A DNA stretch of 64,000 nucleotides, from contig JABUFD010000006.1 of NCBI GenBank assembly GCA_013314735.1, positions 100,998 through 164,997 on the forward strand, in the 5' to 3' direction. The DNA comes from Anaerolineae bacterium (GTDB lineage: Bacteria > Chloroflexota > Anaerolineae > Anaerolineales > Anaerolineaceae). Position 1 is the stretch's first letter, and each line of letters starts with the position of its first letter. Shown one piece after another: positions 1 to 8,520 of the stretch. The notes under the pieces are model-generated. The model was not told where the DNA came from, did no database searches, and worked only from the letters and a program-made list of their open reading frames with translations. The position numbers and the translations under genes were made by a program.

Positions 1-1551
1 TTTGAACTGGAAACCGTGCTGCCTGGCGAAAACGCGCGCGCCACGATCGGCGAGGCGCGGGCGATGGTATTCAATGTGGCGCAGAACGCGGTCACACTTC
101 TCAGTCCTGACCTGGCAGATTTGAACAATGTCCTGCCGGATGTGCCCGCCAGCCGCGAACGAATCCTGTTCATCTCCGACACACTATCCGCACGGCAATG
201 TACGCGCTGTGAAGCGCAGACGGTATTTTCTGAACGCGGCCTGATGGATGCGGTGCTGCGCCTGTATGGTCCGCAGGGCAGCGGCCAGGTGCTCGCCAAC
301 CGCCTTTCGAGCTATTCGTTTGCCGCGCTGCGAGCCTACCTGGACGACACCCAGATGGAATTTGAGCATCCCGTGCTGGAGGAGCTTCAGCTGGCGGATT
401 GGGTGGTGTTTTCGATGCTGGATGTTGACAATGCCCGTGCCGCATCCCAGGCGCTCAAGCTGCTGCTGGCACAAAAGCCAGACCTGCTGCGGGATAAGAA
501 GGTGGTGGTATTCGCCTTTAACAATCCCGCCCAATTGGATGCGACTGAAATTTCCAACATCTCAGCCTATTACGCGCTGTATGCCAAGGCGGACGAATTT
601 GTCGATGTGGCAGCACGTGTGCTATTCAAGGACCTGCCGCTGAACGGCGCGCTGCCGATTTCCCTGCCGGCGATTGGTTATGATGTCAGCCAGGCAATCC
701 AGCCTGATCCCAACCAGGTGATCCCGCTGGAACTGGACCTGGAAACCCTGGCAACCATGCTGGCCGCCCAGGAGGGCGCTTTGGAACCGACGCCGATTGC
801 CGCTGAAGAAGAACCACTGGAAACCCCCACCCCCACCATGGAACCTGCCCCAGCCTTCCAGGTCAATGACCAGATTCCCCTGGTGGCCGGGCCGATTTAT
901 GACCACAACGGCAACCTGGTGCCGGATGGCACGGTGGTGCAGTTCCAGGCGGTGTTGTATACCGACAGCCCCGGGCTGACCCAGGTGATCAACACCAGAA
1001 CCACGCGCGGGATGGCACGCGCCGTATTTCCCATCCAGCGCAGCGGCTTGATGGAAATCCGCGTGATCAGTGAACCGGCACAACTTTCATCCGTCCTGCA
1101 GATTGATGTGCCCAGCGAGGGCAACGCGCTGATCATGGAGGTAACCCCCCTGCCGCCGGCGGAACGCACCCCGCCGACCGCCTTCCCCACCTTCACGCTG
1201 GAGCCGACCGTGACGGTGACGCCCAGCCCCACCGTGACCCCCCAGCCGGGGCCGGTCAATCCGCAGCCGCAGGCCGAGGAGTGGATTATGGGGATGGCGC
1301 TTTCGTGGGTGTATGGGTTTGCCGCGTTTGTGGCAGTCTACCGCAACCACAACCTGCGCTGGCAGGCGCGGCGCGGCCTGCTGGTGACCATCACCAGCAT
1401 TGTGGGGTATTCCTACCTGGCATTGAATCTGCCGGGCGCCAAATGGCTGTTCAATGCCACCAATGGCATGTGGTCAACCCTGATCGTGTGCTCGATCGGC
1501 GCGCTGGTGGGTTTCCTGCTGGGTTGGGTGTGGCGCCACGAATTTGAGTAA
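1..1551 (+). CDS. GH3-like beta-N-acetylhexosaminidase, C-terminal part, membrane anchored (5' truncated)
   Basis: The frame is open from base 1, so the gene starts before the window. The first ~240 visible residues resemble the C-terminal alpha/beta domain of family 3 glycoside hydrolases: a segment on silent or resistant loops (NAVTLLSPD), then a domain with FISDT and VVFSMLDVDNA strands and a closing LNGALPISLP motif, typical of bacterial beta-N-acetylglucosaminidases. It continues with a Pro/Glu/Thr linker, a beta-rich segment (about residues 290-375) resembling an Ig or invasin-like fold, a second Pro/Thr linker, and two or three hydrophobic segments near the C terminus (about residues 425-510). 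The likely role is extracytoplasmic cleavage of amino-sugar polymers, tethered at the C terminus. The catalytic N-terminal barrel lies outside the window, so activity cannot be confirmed. Confidence 0.7.
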   Translation, partial: FELETVLPGENARATIGEARAMVFNVAQNAVTLLSPDLADLNNVLPDVPASRERILFISDTLSARQCTRCEAQTVFSERGLMDAVLRLYGPQGSGQVLANRLSSYSFAALRAYLDDTQMEFEHPVLEELQLADWVVFSMLDVDNARAASQALKLLLAQKPDLLRDKKVVVFAFNNPAQLDATEISNISAYYALYAKADEFVDVAARVLFKDLPLNGALPISLPAIGYDVSQAIQPDPNQVIPLELDLETLATMLAAQEGALEPTPIAAEEEPLETPTPTMEPAPAFQVNDQIPLVAGPIYDHNGNLVPDGTVVQFQAVLYTDSPGLTQVINTRTTRGMARAVFPIQRSGLMEIRVISEPAQLSSVLQIDVPSEGNALIMEVTPLPPAERTPPTAFPTFTLEPTVTVTPSPTVTPQPGPVNPQPQAEEWIMGMALSWVYGFAAFVAVYRNHNLRWQARRGLLVTITSIVGYSYLALNLPGAKWLFNATNGMWSTLIVCSIGALVGFLLGWVWRHEFE

Positions 1552-1638
1552 ACACCGGATTGCGGCGACCTTTGTTCGGTTCCGAACCACCTTCTACCAC
1601 TGGCGTTCGCCATGCCAGCCCCAAATGACTGGGCAGCG

Positions 1639-3048
1639 TTATGCCGGGCGGGGAATCACTTGTTCGGCGGGGGCACCCAGGGTGGGATCGCGGAAGTAGA
1701 CATGCCCGGCCAGCGGGTCCTCCCAGGCGTCGAGGCGTGCTTTCAGCTTCGCTTTCAGGTCTGTCATCACTGCCGCGCAGGCGGGGTCTTCAGCGCGGTT
1801 GATCAATTCCTCGGGGTCTTCGCTGAGGTGGTAGAGTTCATCCTCGGCGGTCAGGTTCCACACCAGTTTCCATTCCGCGGTGCGCAGCATGCGCTGGCTG
1901 TAGAGGCCGAACTGTGCGCCGTTGAAGCTGGCACTGACGGAATCGGGCCAGTCGGCGGGGGTGACCCCTTGCAGCAGCGGCAGCAGCGAACGCCCCATGA
2001 ACTGCGGCAGCGGCGGCAGGCCGGCCAGGTCCATCAGGGTGGGCGGCAGGTCGAGAGTGTGGTTGCAGAAGGCCTCGATGCGGCTGCCGGGCGCGATGGC
2101 GCGCGAGTAACGCAGGATCAGCGGCACGCGGGTGACATCATCATACAGGACGTAATGCTTGTCGAGCATACGGTGCGCGCCGCACAGGTCGCCGTGGTCT
2201 GAGGTATAGATCACCAGGGTGTCATCGAGGATGCCCAGCTGCTCCAATGCCGCCAGCATGCGCCCGACCGCGTCATCGATCTGGCTGATGATGCCATAGT
2301 ACAGCGCCGCGGTGTTGGACCAGTCTTCCCAGGTGTAGTGTTCCAGCCCCCAGTTGCGCAGCTGCTGGCGCTGGATGTAAGGCTTGCCGTTGAGATCATC
2401 GTTGAAATTACCCCATTGCGGAATATCCTGCGGTTGGTACATCGCGGCAAACGGTTCCGCCGGGCGGCAGGGGAGGTGCGGCTCGTGGAAGGCCACCTGC
2501 AAATGCCAGGGGCGGCCGCCGGCATGCAGTTGCTGGATGGTCTCGACGGCCGCTTGCGCTTCGAGGTGGGTGCGGGTTTGCTCCAGCGGCAGGGGGTCCG
2601 GTTCACCCATGTAACCGCTACGGTAGGCAGGCATCTGCCGGGCGAACTGTGCCTTGAAGACGGGCACATCGCCGTCGTAGCTGTCGTAGCCGTAATCGGT
2701 GGGTTTGTGGCTTTTGCTGGCGTGCCATTTGCCGATGAAGGCGGTCTGGTAACCGGCTTGCTGCAAGGCGCGCGGCCAGGTGGGGGTTTCGGGATCGATC
2801 CAGCGCGTGGCGTAGCGCAGGTCATAATTCCAATAGGCGCCCAGTTTTTCCTCCTTGACGCCGGTCAGCATCGCCTGGCGCGCCGGGCAGCAGGCCGGCA
2901 GGGTGGTGTGCGCCTGGTGAAAGGCGGCCCCTTCCGCCGCCAGGCGGTCGAGGTTGGGGGTGTGAATCGGGAATTTGCCGACAAAACCGCAGCAATCATA
3001 GCGATGCTGGTCAACGAGGATCAACAGGATATTGGGATGTGTACTCAT
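1639..3048 (-). CDS. sulfatase (alkaline phosphatase superfamily)
   Basis: A 469-residue protein of the arylsulfatase family. The N terminus NILLILVDQHRYDCCGF holds the first metal-binding acidic/Gln pair. The CCPARQAMLTG segment (about residues 53-63) fits the C-x-P-x-R signature in which Cys is converted to formylglycine by a maturase, with Ala at the position usually occupied by Ser or Ala. A later YTSDHGDLCGAH motif matches the second metal site. There is no signal peptide, so the enzyme appears cytoplasmic. It probably hydrolyses sulfate esters of sugars or choline-like compounds; substrate cannot be told from sequence. No Shine-Dalgarno is visible, but TACAAT ends 6 bases before the ATG, suggesting a leaderless transcript. 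No sulfatase maturase is visible in the window. Confidence 0.88.
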   Translation of the reverse strand: MSTHPNILLILVDQHRYDCCGFVGKFPIHTPNLDRLAAEGAAFHQAHTTLPACCPARQAMLTGVKEEKLGAYWNYDLRYATRWIDPETPTWPRALQQAGYQTAFIGKWHASKSHKPTDYGYDSYDGDVPVFKAQFARQMPAYRSGYMGEPDPLPLEQTRTHLEAQAAVETIQQLHAGGRPWHLQVAFHEPHLPCRPAEPFAAMYQPQDIPQWGNFNDDLNGKPYIQRQQLRNWGLEHYTWEDWSNTAALYYGIISQIDDAVGRMLAALEQLGILDDTLVIYTSDHGDLCGAHRMLDKHYVLYDDVTRVPLILRYSRAIAPGSRIEAFCNHTLDLPPTLMDLAGLPPLPQFMGRSLLPLLQGVTPADWPDSVSASFNGAQFGLYSQRMLRTAEWKLVWNLTAEDELYHLSEDPEELINRAEDPACAAVMTDLKAKLKARLDAWEDPLAGHVYFRDPTLGAPAEQVIPRPA

Positions 3049-3054
3049 GCCGCT

Positions 3055-3060
3055 ATTGTA
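3055..3060 (-). promoter_or_regulatory. candidate leaderless -10 element of the sulfatase gene
   Basis: On the minus strand TACAAT lies exactly 6 bases before the ATG at 3048, placing the predicted transcript start at or next to the start codon. No purine-rich ribosome binding site precedes the ATG and no good -35 box was seen. The same TANNNT-6-ATG arrangement recurs at other genes in the window. Confidence 0.4.
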
Positions 3061-3141
3061 CTGCGGTTGGCAGGGGAGTGGCGCAAATGAAAATGCGTTT
3101 CAACGGTGGCGTTGTGCCTCGCTGGCACAACCCGGGGTTGT

Positions 3142-3792
3142 TTAGCGCTTTGTCAACCCGTCCAGCAGCCAGCGCTGCTGCGTGGCATCATAATTGAAGT
3201 GCGCGTCAAAATCATACGGGTAACCGGTGCAATCTGCGCCGACCTTGTAGACGTAGTGCGCGGCGATTTTGGCGTAGCTGCCGGTATCGGTGAGGACACG
3301 GATATCGGAAAGCTCGATCTCGCACAGGTCCATGTCCTCGTAGCCTTCTTCGAAATCGGAGAACAGGTTGTCGTGCATGTTGAGGCGGTAGGCATAGGTG
3401 AGGTTGTTCCAGGCAGAAGCGTAATCGCCGCGGTTGATGGCGTCAAAGTACACGTGCAGGAAGTGTGAACCCGGTTCGCCGGTGATGATATCCGCCGCCG
3501 GGACGGGGGTATTGGTGGCGGTGGCGGTCGGCTGCTGGGTGGCAGTGGCTTCGGCGGTGGGGAGCGGAGTTTCGGTCGGCAGGGGGATTTCGGTGGCGGT
3601 GGCGGCGGGGGTGATGATCTCAACCTCGGCTTCGGTTGGCATGGCGGTGAGGGTTTGCGCCACGATCACCTCCACCAGGTCAACCACGGTGGGAGTTGAA
3701 ACGGGTGCTTTATCGCGGTTGGGCAGGTTGCAGGCGCCCAACGCCAGCGCGCACAGGCAAAATACAACGATACGGAGGAACTGTTTTTTCAT
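3142..3792 (-). CDS. lipoprotein with NTF2-like C-terminal domain
   Basis: The start at 3792 is chosen because it gives a clear lipoprotein signal: MKKQF, a hydrophobic core, and the lipobox LALGAC. The preceding in-frame extension has no such features. After the Cys comes a Thr/Pro/Glu-rich spacer of about 80 residues (repeats such as PTATATNTPVP), typical of exported Chloroflexota proteins. The last ~90 residues (HFLHVYFDAINRGDYASAWNNL onward in two pieces) resemble an NTF2/SnoaL-type small alpha+beta fold often found as an extracellular domain. The function is unknown; it probably sits on the outer face of the membrane. It lies downstream of and on the same strand as the zinc-ribbon gene, and is followed by the sulfatase after about 90 bases. 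Confidence 0.7.
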   Translation of the reverse strand: MKKQFLRIVVFCLCALALGACNLPNRDKAPVSTPTVVDLVEVIVAQTLTAMPTEAEVEIITPAATATEIPLPTETPLPTAEATATQQPTATATNTPVPAADIITGEPGSHFLHVYFDAINRGDYASAWNNLTYAYRLNMHDNLFSDFEEGYEDMDLCEIELSDIRVLTDTGSYAKIAAHYVYKVGADCTGYPYDFDAHFNYDATQQRWLLDGLTKR

Positions 3793-3924
3793 GACCAACC
3801 ATCCTGTCACAAGCCGCCGGGGCGAACTACCGCCGGTTAATTCCAGTATAGCACGAATGCATACCTGCCTGATAGCACAACTCGTGCCAACTGGCACGGA
3901 TGCCCGGCAGTGCGGATGACAGGC

Positions 3925-4401
3925 TTAGCGGTACCAGCCGTCTTTGAGGGCCTGCAATAGGGGCGGGTAGCGCTTGAGGGCGGCCTCTGCCGGCGGAATT
4001 TGCGAGGGGTTGGCAAAGCGCGTTCCCAGCACGAGGTAGATCAGGCTGCCCGCGCCGACCAGGATCGCGAACAGGATGCCGCCGGGGTGGGTGGGCTGTA
4101 AACCGAACAGGAGCAGGTTCATCAGCAGCCCGCCGCCGATGCCCACGCCGAACAGCAGGATCAGGCTCAGGCGCCGGACACGACGCAGGCGCTGGTGAAT
4201 ACGGGCGCAGGCCGGGCAGCGGGGTACGGCAATTTCCACCTGTTCGGTGGTCTGGGCGGCGCCGCCGTTTTCACCGGACCTGTTCACGCTGCGCACCAGG
4301 CGCTGCGGGTAGGCGGATGCCGCTTCAGCGGGGGCGGACCCGCAGTAAAAACAAAGCCCCATGTCTTCGGGTACGGGCGGCTGGTTCTCAATTTCGCTCA
4401 T
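3925..4401 (-). CDS. zinc-ribbon-like membrane protein of unknown function
   Basis: A 158-residue protein when started at 4401, where GGAGGG lies 7 bases upstream of the ATG; the longer reading frame to 4566 lacks such a site. An N-terminal CFYCGS pair and a later CPAC pair (about residue 65) could form a zinc ribbon. Two hydrophobic segments follow (LSLILLFGVGIGGGLLMNLLLFG and GGILFAILVGAGSLIYLVLG, each described here by its ends), so the protein is likely an inner-membrane protein with a cytoplasmic metal-binding head. I do not recognise a family. It is a plausible small accessory protein, but nothing in the context assigns a role. Confidence 0.65.
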   Translation of the reverse strand: MSEIENQPPVPEDMGLCFYCGSAPAEAASAYPQRLVRSVNRSGENGGAAQTTEQVEIAVPRCPACARIHQRLRRVRRLSLILLFGVGIGGGLLMNLLLFGLQPTHPGGILFAILVGAGSLIYLVLGTRFANPSQIPPAEAALKRYPPLLQALKDGWYR

Positions 4402-4736
4402 CACACGGCCCTCCTGGAATGACCTTTGCCTATGATTATTGACCCGATACGGTGGAAAGTCAAGCGGGGTAGCGGGGGTTTTTGGCTGGTTGAAATGGAT
4501 GGCTACCTGGTTGAACAATACCCGGTAATAATTGGGTTTCAGTTGGCGGCATAAAAAAAGAAGCATACAAAAAGCCTGTATAATTCATCGTTGGTTTGCT
4601 ATCATGCCTGGCCTCAAGCAAGCAAACTCCGCGTGGTGCTGATTATGTGGTTAATCGCTGACAGCTTGTCATTTTCAAACATTTTCCTCGCATGTCAATA
4701 TGCGGGGAAAACATCCACACGAAAGGGTAGCATTGC

Positions 4737-5624
4737 ATGAAAAATAGGAGCACGAAGTTGGTTCTGGTGGGTATCATGACCCTGATTGCGTCATTGCTTC
4801 CAGACATCATGATCAGAGAGTTGGTTGGGTTCCTTCCCCCCTGGTGGTTCCTGGCCAAAGGCGTTCTCCTTATCGCCGTCGTTATCTACCTTCTGGTTGG
4901 CCCCAGAGAGAGAAGTCTGGCAATGTACGGTGTTATCCTGACCACGGTTATCGTAGTGCAGATGATCACGAGCCGGATTGATATCTCTGCCTGGTGGCAG
5001 TCGCTCTTTCCATCGGGGAGTTTTAGCGGACAGTTCGGCGGTGCAATCTTGCTCAAGTTCCTGGGGATCATCCCGGTTGTGGGGTTGTTGCTGCTGTTGT
5101 ACCGATCACCGTCCAGGGTCTATCTCGTGAAGGGCGATCTGTCGGTGAAGGCATCACGCATCGGTTGGCTTGGGATAGAGGAAGATAAGATCAGTTGGGG
5201 AAAACTCTCTGTCATCTCGGCGTTGCTCATCGCCGCCGGCACTTTCCTGCTGACGTTGGCCACCGTAACTGGTTTCTCACTGTCATCGACCTTTTCCCGC
5301 TTACCCTCACTTTTGCCGCTCATCGTCCTGTTCGCGCTTGTGAATTCCTTCAGTGAGGGCGTGGTTTACCGCAGTGCTGTGCTTGGCCCGCTCATGGAAG
5401 TGCTCCCAAAGGATTCCATTATCATCGTTGCAGCGGCATTTTTTGGATTCGCCCACTTTTACGGAGCGCCAGGCGGTATCATTGGGGTCATGATGAGCGG
5501 CGTACTCGGTTGGTATATGTGTCGAAGCATGTACGAGACCCGGGGAATTGTCAGCGCATGGATCATCCATTTTTTCCAGGATATTGTCATTTTCTCGACG
5601 ATCGCAGTTTTGGGGGGATTCTAG
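4737..5624 (+). CDS. CPBP-family intramembrane protein (Abi/Rce1-like)
   Basis: A 295-residue protein with about eight hydrophobic segments. The C-terminal third carries the pattern of CPBP (CAAX protease and bacteriocin-processing) glutamic proteases: SEGVVYRSAV corresponds to motif 1 (EExxxR), FFGFAHF to motif 2 (FxxxH), and HFFQD to motif 3 (HxxxN/D). Motif 1 reads E-G instead of the usual E-E, so one Glu of the pair is missing while the Arg is kept. Activity may be altered. Members process peptides in the membrane or confer immunity to self-made peptides; no peptide gene is visible here. The start has AAAGGG 9 bases upstream. Base composition appears more AT-rich than neighbours, hinting at later acquisition. 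Confidence 0.7.
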   Translation: MKNRSTKLVLVGIMTLIASLLPDIMIRELVGFLPPWWFLAKGVLLIAVVIYLLVGPRERSLAMYGVILTTVIVVQMITSRIDISAWWQSLFPSGSFSGQFGGAILLKFLGIIPVVGLLLLLYRSPSRVYLVKGDLSVKASRIGWLGIEEDKISWGKLSVISALLIAAGTFLLTLATVTGFSLSSTFSRLPSLLPLIVLFALVNSFSEGVVYRSAVLGPLMEVLPKDSIIIVAAAFFGFAHFYGAPGGIIGVMMSGVLGWYMCRSMYETRGIVSAWIIHFFQDIVIFSTIAVLGGF

Positions 5625-5769
5625 GAGGTCTGCCCCGCATCGAGATAATTTCTGCCTGGCAATAAGCCGCAGGTGATATTTCTCCAATGTACGCTGTCAG
5701 GCACCTGAAAATGGGCGTCGGACAGGTCAAAGAATTTAAGAACGAGATCGCCTTTTATTGTTCTCTGCT

Positions 5770-6357
5770 TCAATACCACTGCGCGTCTTCGCCGGGGATG
5801 CGGCGCACATCCGGGAAGTAGATGGTGGGGAAGGAGAAGTTCATCTGGGCGAATTGCCAGCCGGCTTCACCGCGCACCACCACCGCCGTCAGGCGCAACG
5901 GCCAGACGAAATCTTCACCACGCGAAAGTTCATAGAGGGTATTGCTGCCGCCGCGCAGGATGTAGAGCAGTTTCTGACGGGCAGTCATCGGGGCTTTTGC
6001 AGTGAATTCCTGCAGGTAATCCAGGAAACCCTGGTAGGTTTCCTCGCCCACATGCTCAGAAACCGTGGCGCTGACCGCAATCCAGCCCACATCGCCATGG
6101 GAATGGATCGAGAGTGTGTCCATCTCCAGCCGCAGGTCGCCCCAGCCCTGCCAATCACCGGCGACAAGCGCGCGGGCGCTGTCGCGGTCGAGATACCATT
6201 CACTCACTCCGGGGCGCTGGCCGCCGGTGCCGATCACCTCGCATTCGGGGGTGAAGAGTTGCATAAAGGCATCCACCTGCGCCTGGTCGCGCGCGATGTA
6301 GCCCTGCTGGAACTGGTCTACCAGGGCGTGGATGTGCTGGGTGTGTTTTTCATTCAT
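5770..6357 (-). CDS. SnoaL-like (NTF2-like) domain protein
   Basis: A 195-residue soluble protein. The opening, with a helix (HALVDQFQQGYIARDQ), then DAFMQLFTPECEVIGTGG, then a tryptophan-rich strand region, is typical of SnoaL-like_3 domains of the NTF2 superfamily, which are used in ketosteroid-isomerase-like enzymes and many uncharacterised stress or metabolic proteins. The start at 6357 has AGGAGG about 10 bases upstream. The ligand or reaction cannot be predicted. It lies downstream of arsC on the same strand with a 69-base gap, so it might be cotranscribed, but there is no known link between this family and arsenic resistance. Confidence 0.7.
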   Translation of the reverse strand: MNEKHTQHIHALVDQFQQGYIARDQAQVDAFMQLFTPECEVIGTGGQRPGVSEWYLDRDSARALVAGDWQGWGDLRLEMDTLSIHSHGDVGWIAVSATVSEHVGEETYQGFLDYLQEFTAKAPMTARQKLLYILRGGSNTLYELSRGEDFVWPLRLTAVVVRGEAGWQFAQMNFSFPTIYFPDVRRIPGEDAQWY

Positions 6358-6426
6358 GGTATAAGGGCCTCCTGCCGGTTTGGGTTGGGCGTATTATACA
6401 GCAGGTGGCCCCAGAGGGATAGGTTG

Positions 6427-6843
6427 TTACGCGTCGGTCTCCACGCCCAGGCGGTTGAGAACCTCCTGCACGCGCCGCCGGATCTCATCGCGTACGGCGT
6501 GGTAGCCTTCGTCATCGAGGTGCTTGGGGTCAGAGAGCGCCCAATCTTCGCGCGCGGCGGCACGTACGAACGGGCACGCATCACCGCAGCCCATGGTGGC
6601 GACAAAATCAAATTCCACATCGGGCAGGTCATCGAGCGATTTGGAAGCATGCGTGGTCAGGTCGTAGCCCAGTTGTGCCATGGCGGCCACCGCGCGCGGG
6701 TTGACCACACCGGAAGGCCGCGAACCGGCGCTATAGGCTTCCACCGCCGCACCGCCCAGCATGCGCGCGAAGGCTTCCGCCATCTGGCTGCGGTTGGAAT
6801 TTTCTATACACACAAACAGGACTTTTCGAATGGGGTTGTTCAT
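6427..6843 (-). CDS. arsC: arsenate reductase (low-molecular-weight phosphatase type)
   Basis: A 138-residue protein with the P-loop VCIENSNRSQMAEAFA near residue 11, the C-x5-R active site of LMW-phosphatase-like arsenate reductases, and a later GCGDACPF segment (about residue 82) carrying additional cysteines used for intramolecular disulfide relay. It reduces arsenate to arsenite, which the upstream Acr3 pump can export. The start at 6843 is chosen because the family fold begins there; the longer frame runs back into acr3. GGAG lies within 12 bases upstream. It is the last gene of arsR-acr3-arsC, separated from acr3 by 76 bases. Thioredoxin or glutaredoxin recycling cannot be told apart from sequence alone. 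Confidence 0.88.
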   Translation of the reverse strand: MNNPIRKVLFVCIENSNRSQMAEAFARMLGGAAVEAYSAGSRPSGVVNPRAVAAMAQLGYDLTTHASKSLDDLPDVEFDFVATMGCGDACPFVRAAAREDWALSDPKHLDDEGYHAVRDEIRRRVQEVLNRLGVETDA

Positions 6844-6919
6844 TGGGCATTCTCCTCGGGAATGGGGGTGCAGCAGGTTGTTCGATTCTGCATGACGCTG
6901 GATCATGGTTGGAAGTACA

Positions 6920-7972
6920 TTAATCGCCGCCAAAGCTTTCCTCAACAACGGTGAATTGTTGTAATTGCAGCTGTCGATCTCGCCAGAACCCGCGCTTCCC
7001 CAGCCAGCGTCCAAGGTATACCAGCCCCAGCATGACGGGGACTTCCCAGAACAATCCCATCGTCGTGCCCAGGGCTGCCATGGAACCCACACCATAGATC
7101 GAAACCGCGGTGGCAATGGCAATTTCAAAATGGCTCGAAGAGCCGATCAGGACCGTGATAATGCCTTCGCGGTATCTCAAGCCGAACAGGCGGGTGATGA
7201 TCAGGTTGAAACTTACCACGATCACAAATCCCAACAGCAATGGAACCGATACCAACAGCAGCTGATCGAAATTGTTCAACAGAACGTCACCATTCAATGA
7301 AAACAACACCACCAGCGTCATCAGCAATGCGCCGATGGAGACTTTACCCACTGCCGGTTTGTAGCGGCTATCAAACCACACCTGGCCCTTCCATCTGATC
7401 AGCAGGCGTTTACTGAAAAATGCCAGTACCAGGGGGAGTCCAATGAACACCAGGGCTGAGATCAACAGACTCACCCGGTCGATGGGAATATTCTGAATAC
7501 CGGTCAACAGTGAAACCACCGGCACATACAGGAACATGATCGTGATCGTATTGATACTGGTGTTGATCACATTTTGTTCCTGGTTTCCTTCCGCCAGTTT
7601 GCCCCATACCAGCACCATGGCGGTACAGGGTGAAGAGCTTAACAAGATGATGGCCACCATCAGTTGCTCGCTCTCTTGCAGGAACAGCCTGGCCAGTACC
7701 ATCCCGACAATGGGGGCGATGATCCAGTTGGAGAACAAAGCCAGCAGAATGGGTTTTGGCTGCTCTTTCAACTTTTTGACCTCAGACATTTGCAGGTTCA
7801 TCAATGCCGGGTACATCATCAGGAACAGGCAAATGCCAATCGGGATGGAAATTCCGCGGATTTGCCAGGAATCAATTGTTTCACCAAGGCCCGGCACTGT
7901 CTGGGAAAGCAGCAAACCCAGTCCCATGCACAATAGCACCCATAAAAATAAATACTTTTCAAACTTGCTCAT
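6920..7972 (-). CDS. acr3: arsenite efflux transporter Acr3
   Basis: A 350-residue membrane protein with about ten hydrophobic segments, matching the Acr3 branch of the BART superfamily. The segment SSSPCTAMVLVW holds the conserved Cys of the fourth membrane helix required for arsenite transport, and NTITIMFLYVP and GSSSHFEIAIATA match conserved Acr3 blocks. It exports arsenite using the proton motive force. The ATG at 7972 is preferred: AAGGAG lies 8 bases upstream, whereas the alternative ATG at 7978 is only 2 bases from it. It starts 20 bases after the arsR stop codon, so the two are surely cotranscribed and under the operator at 8361-8386. Confidence 0.92.
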   Translation of the reverse strand: MSKFEKYLFLWVLLCMGLGLLLSQTVPGLGETIDSWQIRGISIPIGICLFLMMYPALMNLQMSEVKKLKEQPKPILLALFSNWIIAPIVGMVLARLFLQESEQLMVAIILLSSSPCTAMVLVWGKLAEGNQEQNVINTSINTITIMFLYVPVVSLLTGIQNIPIDRVSLLISALVFIGLPLVLAFFSKRLLIRWKGQVWFDSRYKPAVGKVSIGALLMTLVVLFSLNGDVLLNNFDQLLLVSVPLLLGFVIVVSFNLIITRLFGLRYREGIITVLIGSSSHFEIAIATAVSIYGVGSMAALGTTMGLFWEVPVMLGLVYLGRWLGKRGFWRDRQLQLQQFTVVEESFGGD

Positions 7973-7992
7973 TGCCATATCTCCTTGTTGGT

Positions 7993-8349
7993 TTACCCCG
8001 GTTTCACTGAACAGGCGTTGGCCTGATTGGGCCCGCACGAAGGCTGCCGCGTTTGGATTTGATTGGGATCTGTCAGCTGTAGAAAGGCCTGGCGGAATTG
8101 TTCCAGTACGGTGGGGTTAATTTCAAAGTAAATCCAGCGTCCATCCTGTTCATCCCTTGTGGAAGTGACCAGGCCGAGGCCCATCAGCACGTGCATATGA
8201 TGTGACACCAGGCTGAGTGAGATCCCCAGGGATTTGGCAATTTCGCAATTGCATTGCAATCCGGTCATCAACAACTGGAAGATGGCAAAACGGGTGTCGT
8301 TCGCCAGGGCTTTGATCCATTCATAGGTCTGTTGGTGTCCTTCTGTCAT
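7993..8349 (-). CDS. arsR: ArsR/SmtB-family arsenic-responsive repressor
   Basis: A 118-residue winged-helix protein. The helix-turn-helix LGISLSLVSHHMHVLMGLGLV is typical of ArsR. A CNCE motif (C-x-C) just before the recognition helices takes the place of the CVC arsenite site of classical ArsR, and two more cysteines lie in the C-terminal tail (CGPNQANAC), which could add metal ligands. The start at 8349 has GGAGG 5 bases upstream; a longer in-frame start would lie inside the operator. It should repress its own operon through the dyad upstream and release it when arsenite binds. Confidence 0.9.
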   Translation of the reverse strand: MTEGHQQTYEWIKALANDTRFAIFQLLMTGLQCNCEIAKSLGISLSLVSHHMHVLMGLGLVTSTRDEQDGRWIYFEINPTVLEQFRQAFLQLTDPNQIQTRQPSCGPNQANACSVKPG

Positions 8350-8360
8350 AGCACCTCCAA

Positions 8361-8389
8361 AATACTTCAATCTATATTCAAGTATTATA
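8361..8389 (-). promoter_or_regulatory. ars operon operator dyad overlapping the -10 box
   Basis: A 26-base imperfect palindrome spans 8361-8386: on the minus strand the left arm is AATACTTGAAT and the right arm ATTGAAGTATT, matching at 10 of 11 positions around a 4-base centre. It overlaps TATAAT (minus strand, 8384-8389), a likely -10 element, and lies about 11 bases before the arsR start codon. Position and symmetry fit an ArsR-family operator. Confidence 0.75.
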
Positions 8390-8520
8390 ACAGATAAGCT
8401 AGGAGAAATTAATCCTGCATTGGGTGAGGATGTGTTAATTCTGACAGTTCTTCACCAGAATTCTGCCACCTGAACGCAGTACGACATGCGAAGGACGGTT
8501 GGGGTTGCCAGCCGCCAGGA

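Noticed and set aside
5758..6954. A 398-codon plus-strand frame
   Set aside because: It is antisense to the SnoaL-like and arsC genes, which have clear families and ribosome binding sites.
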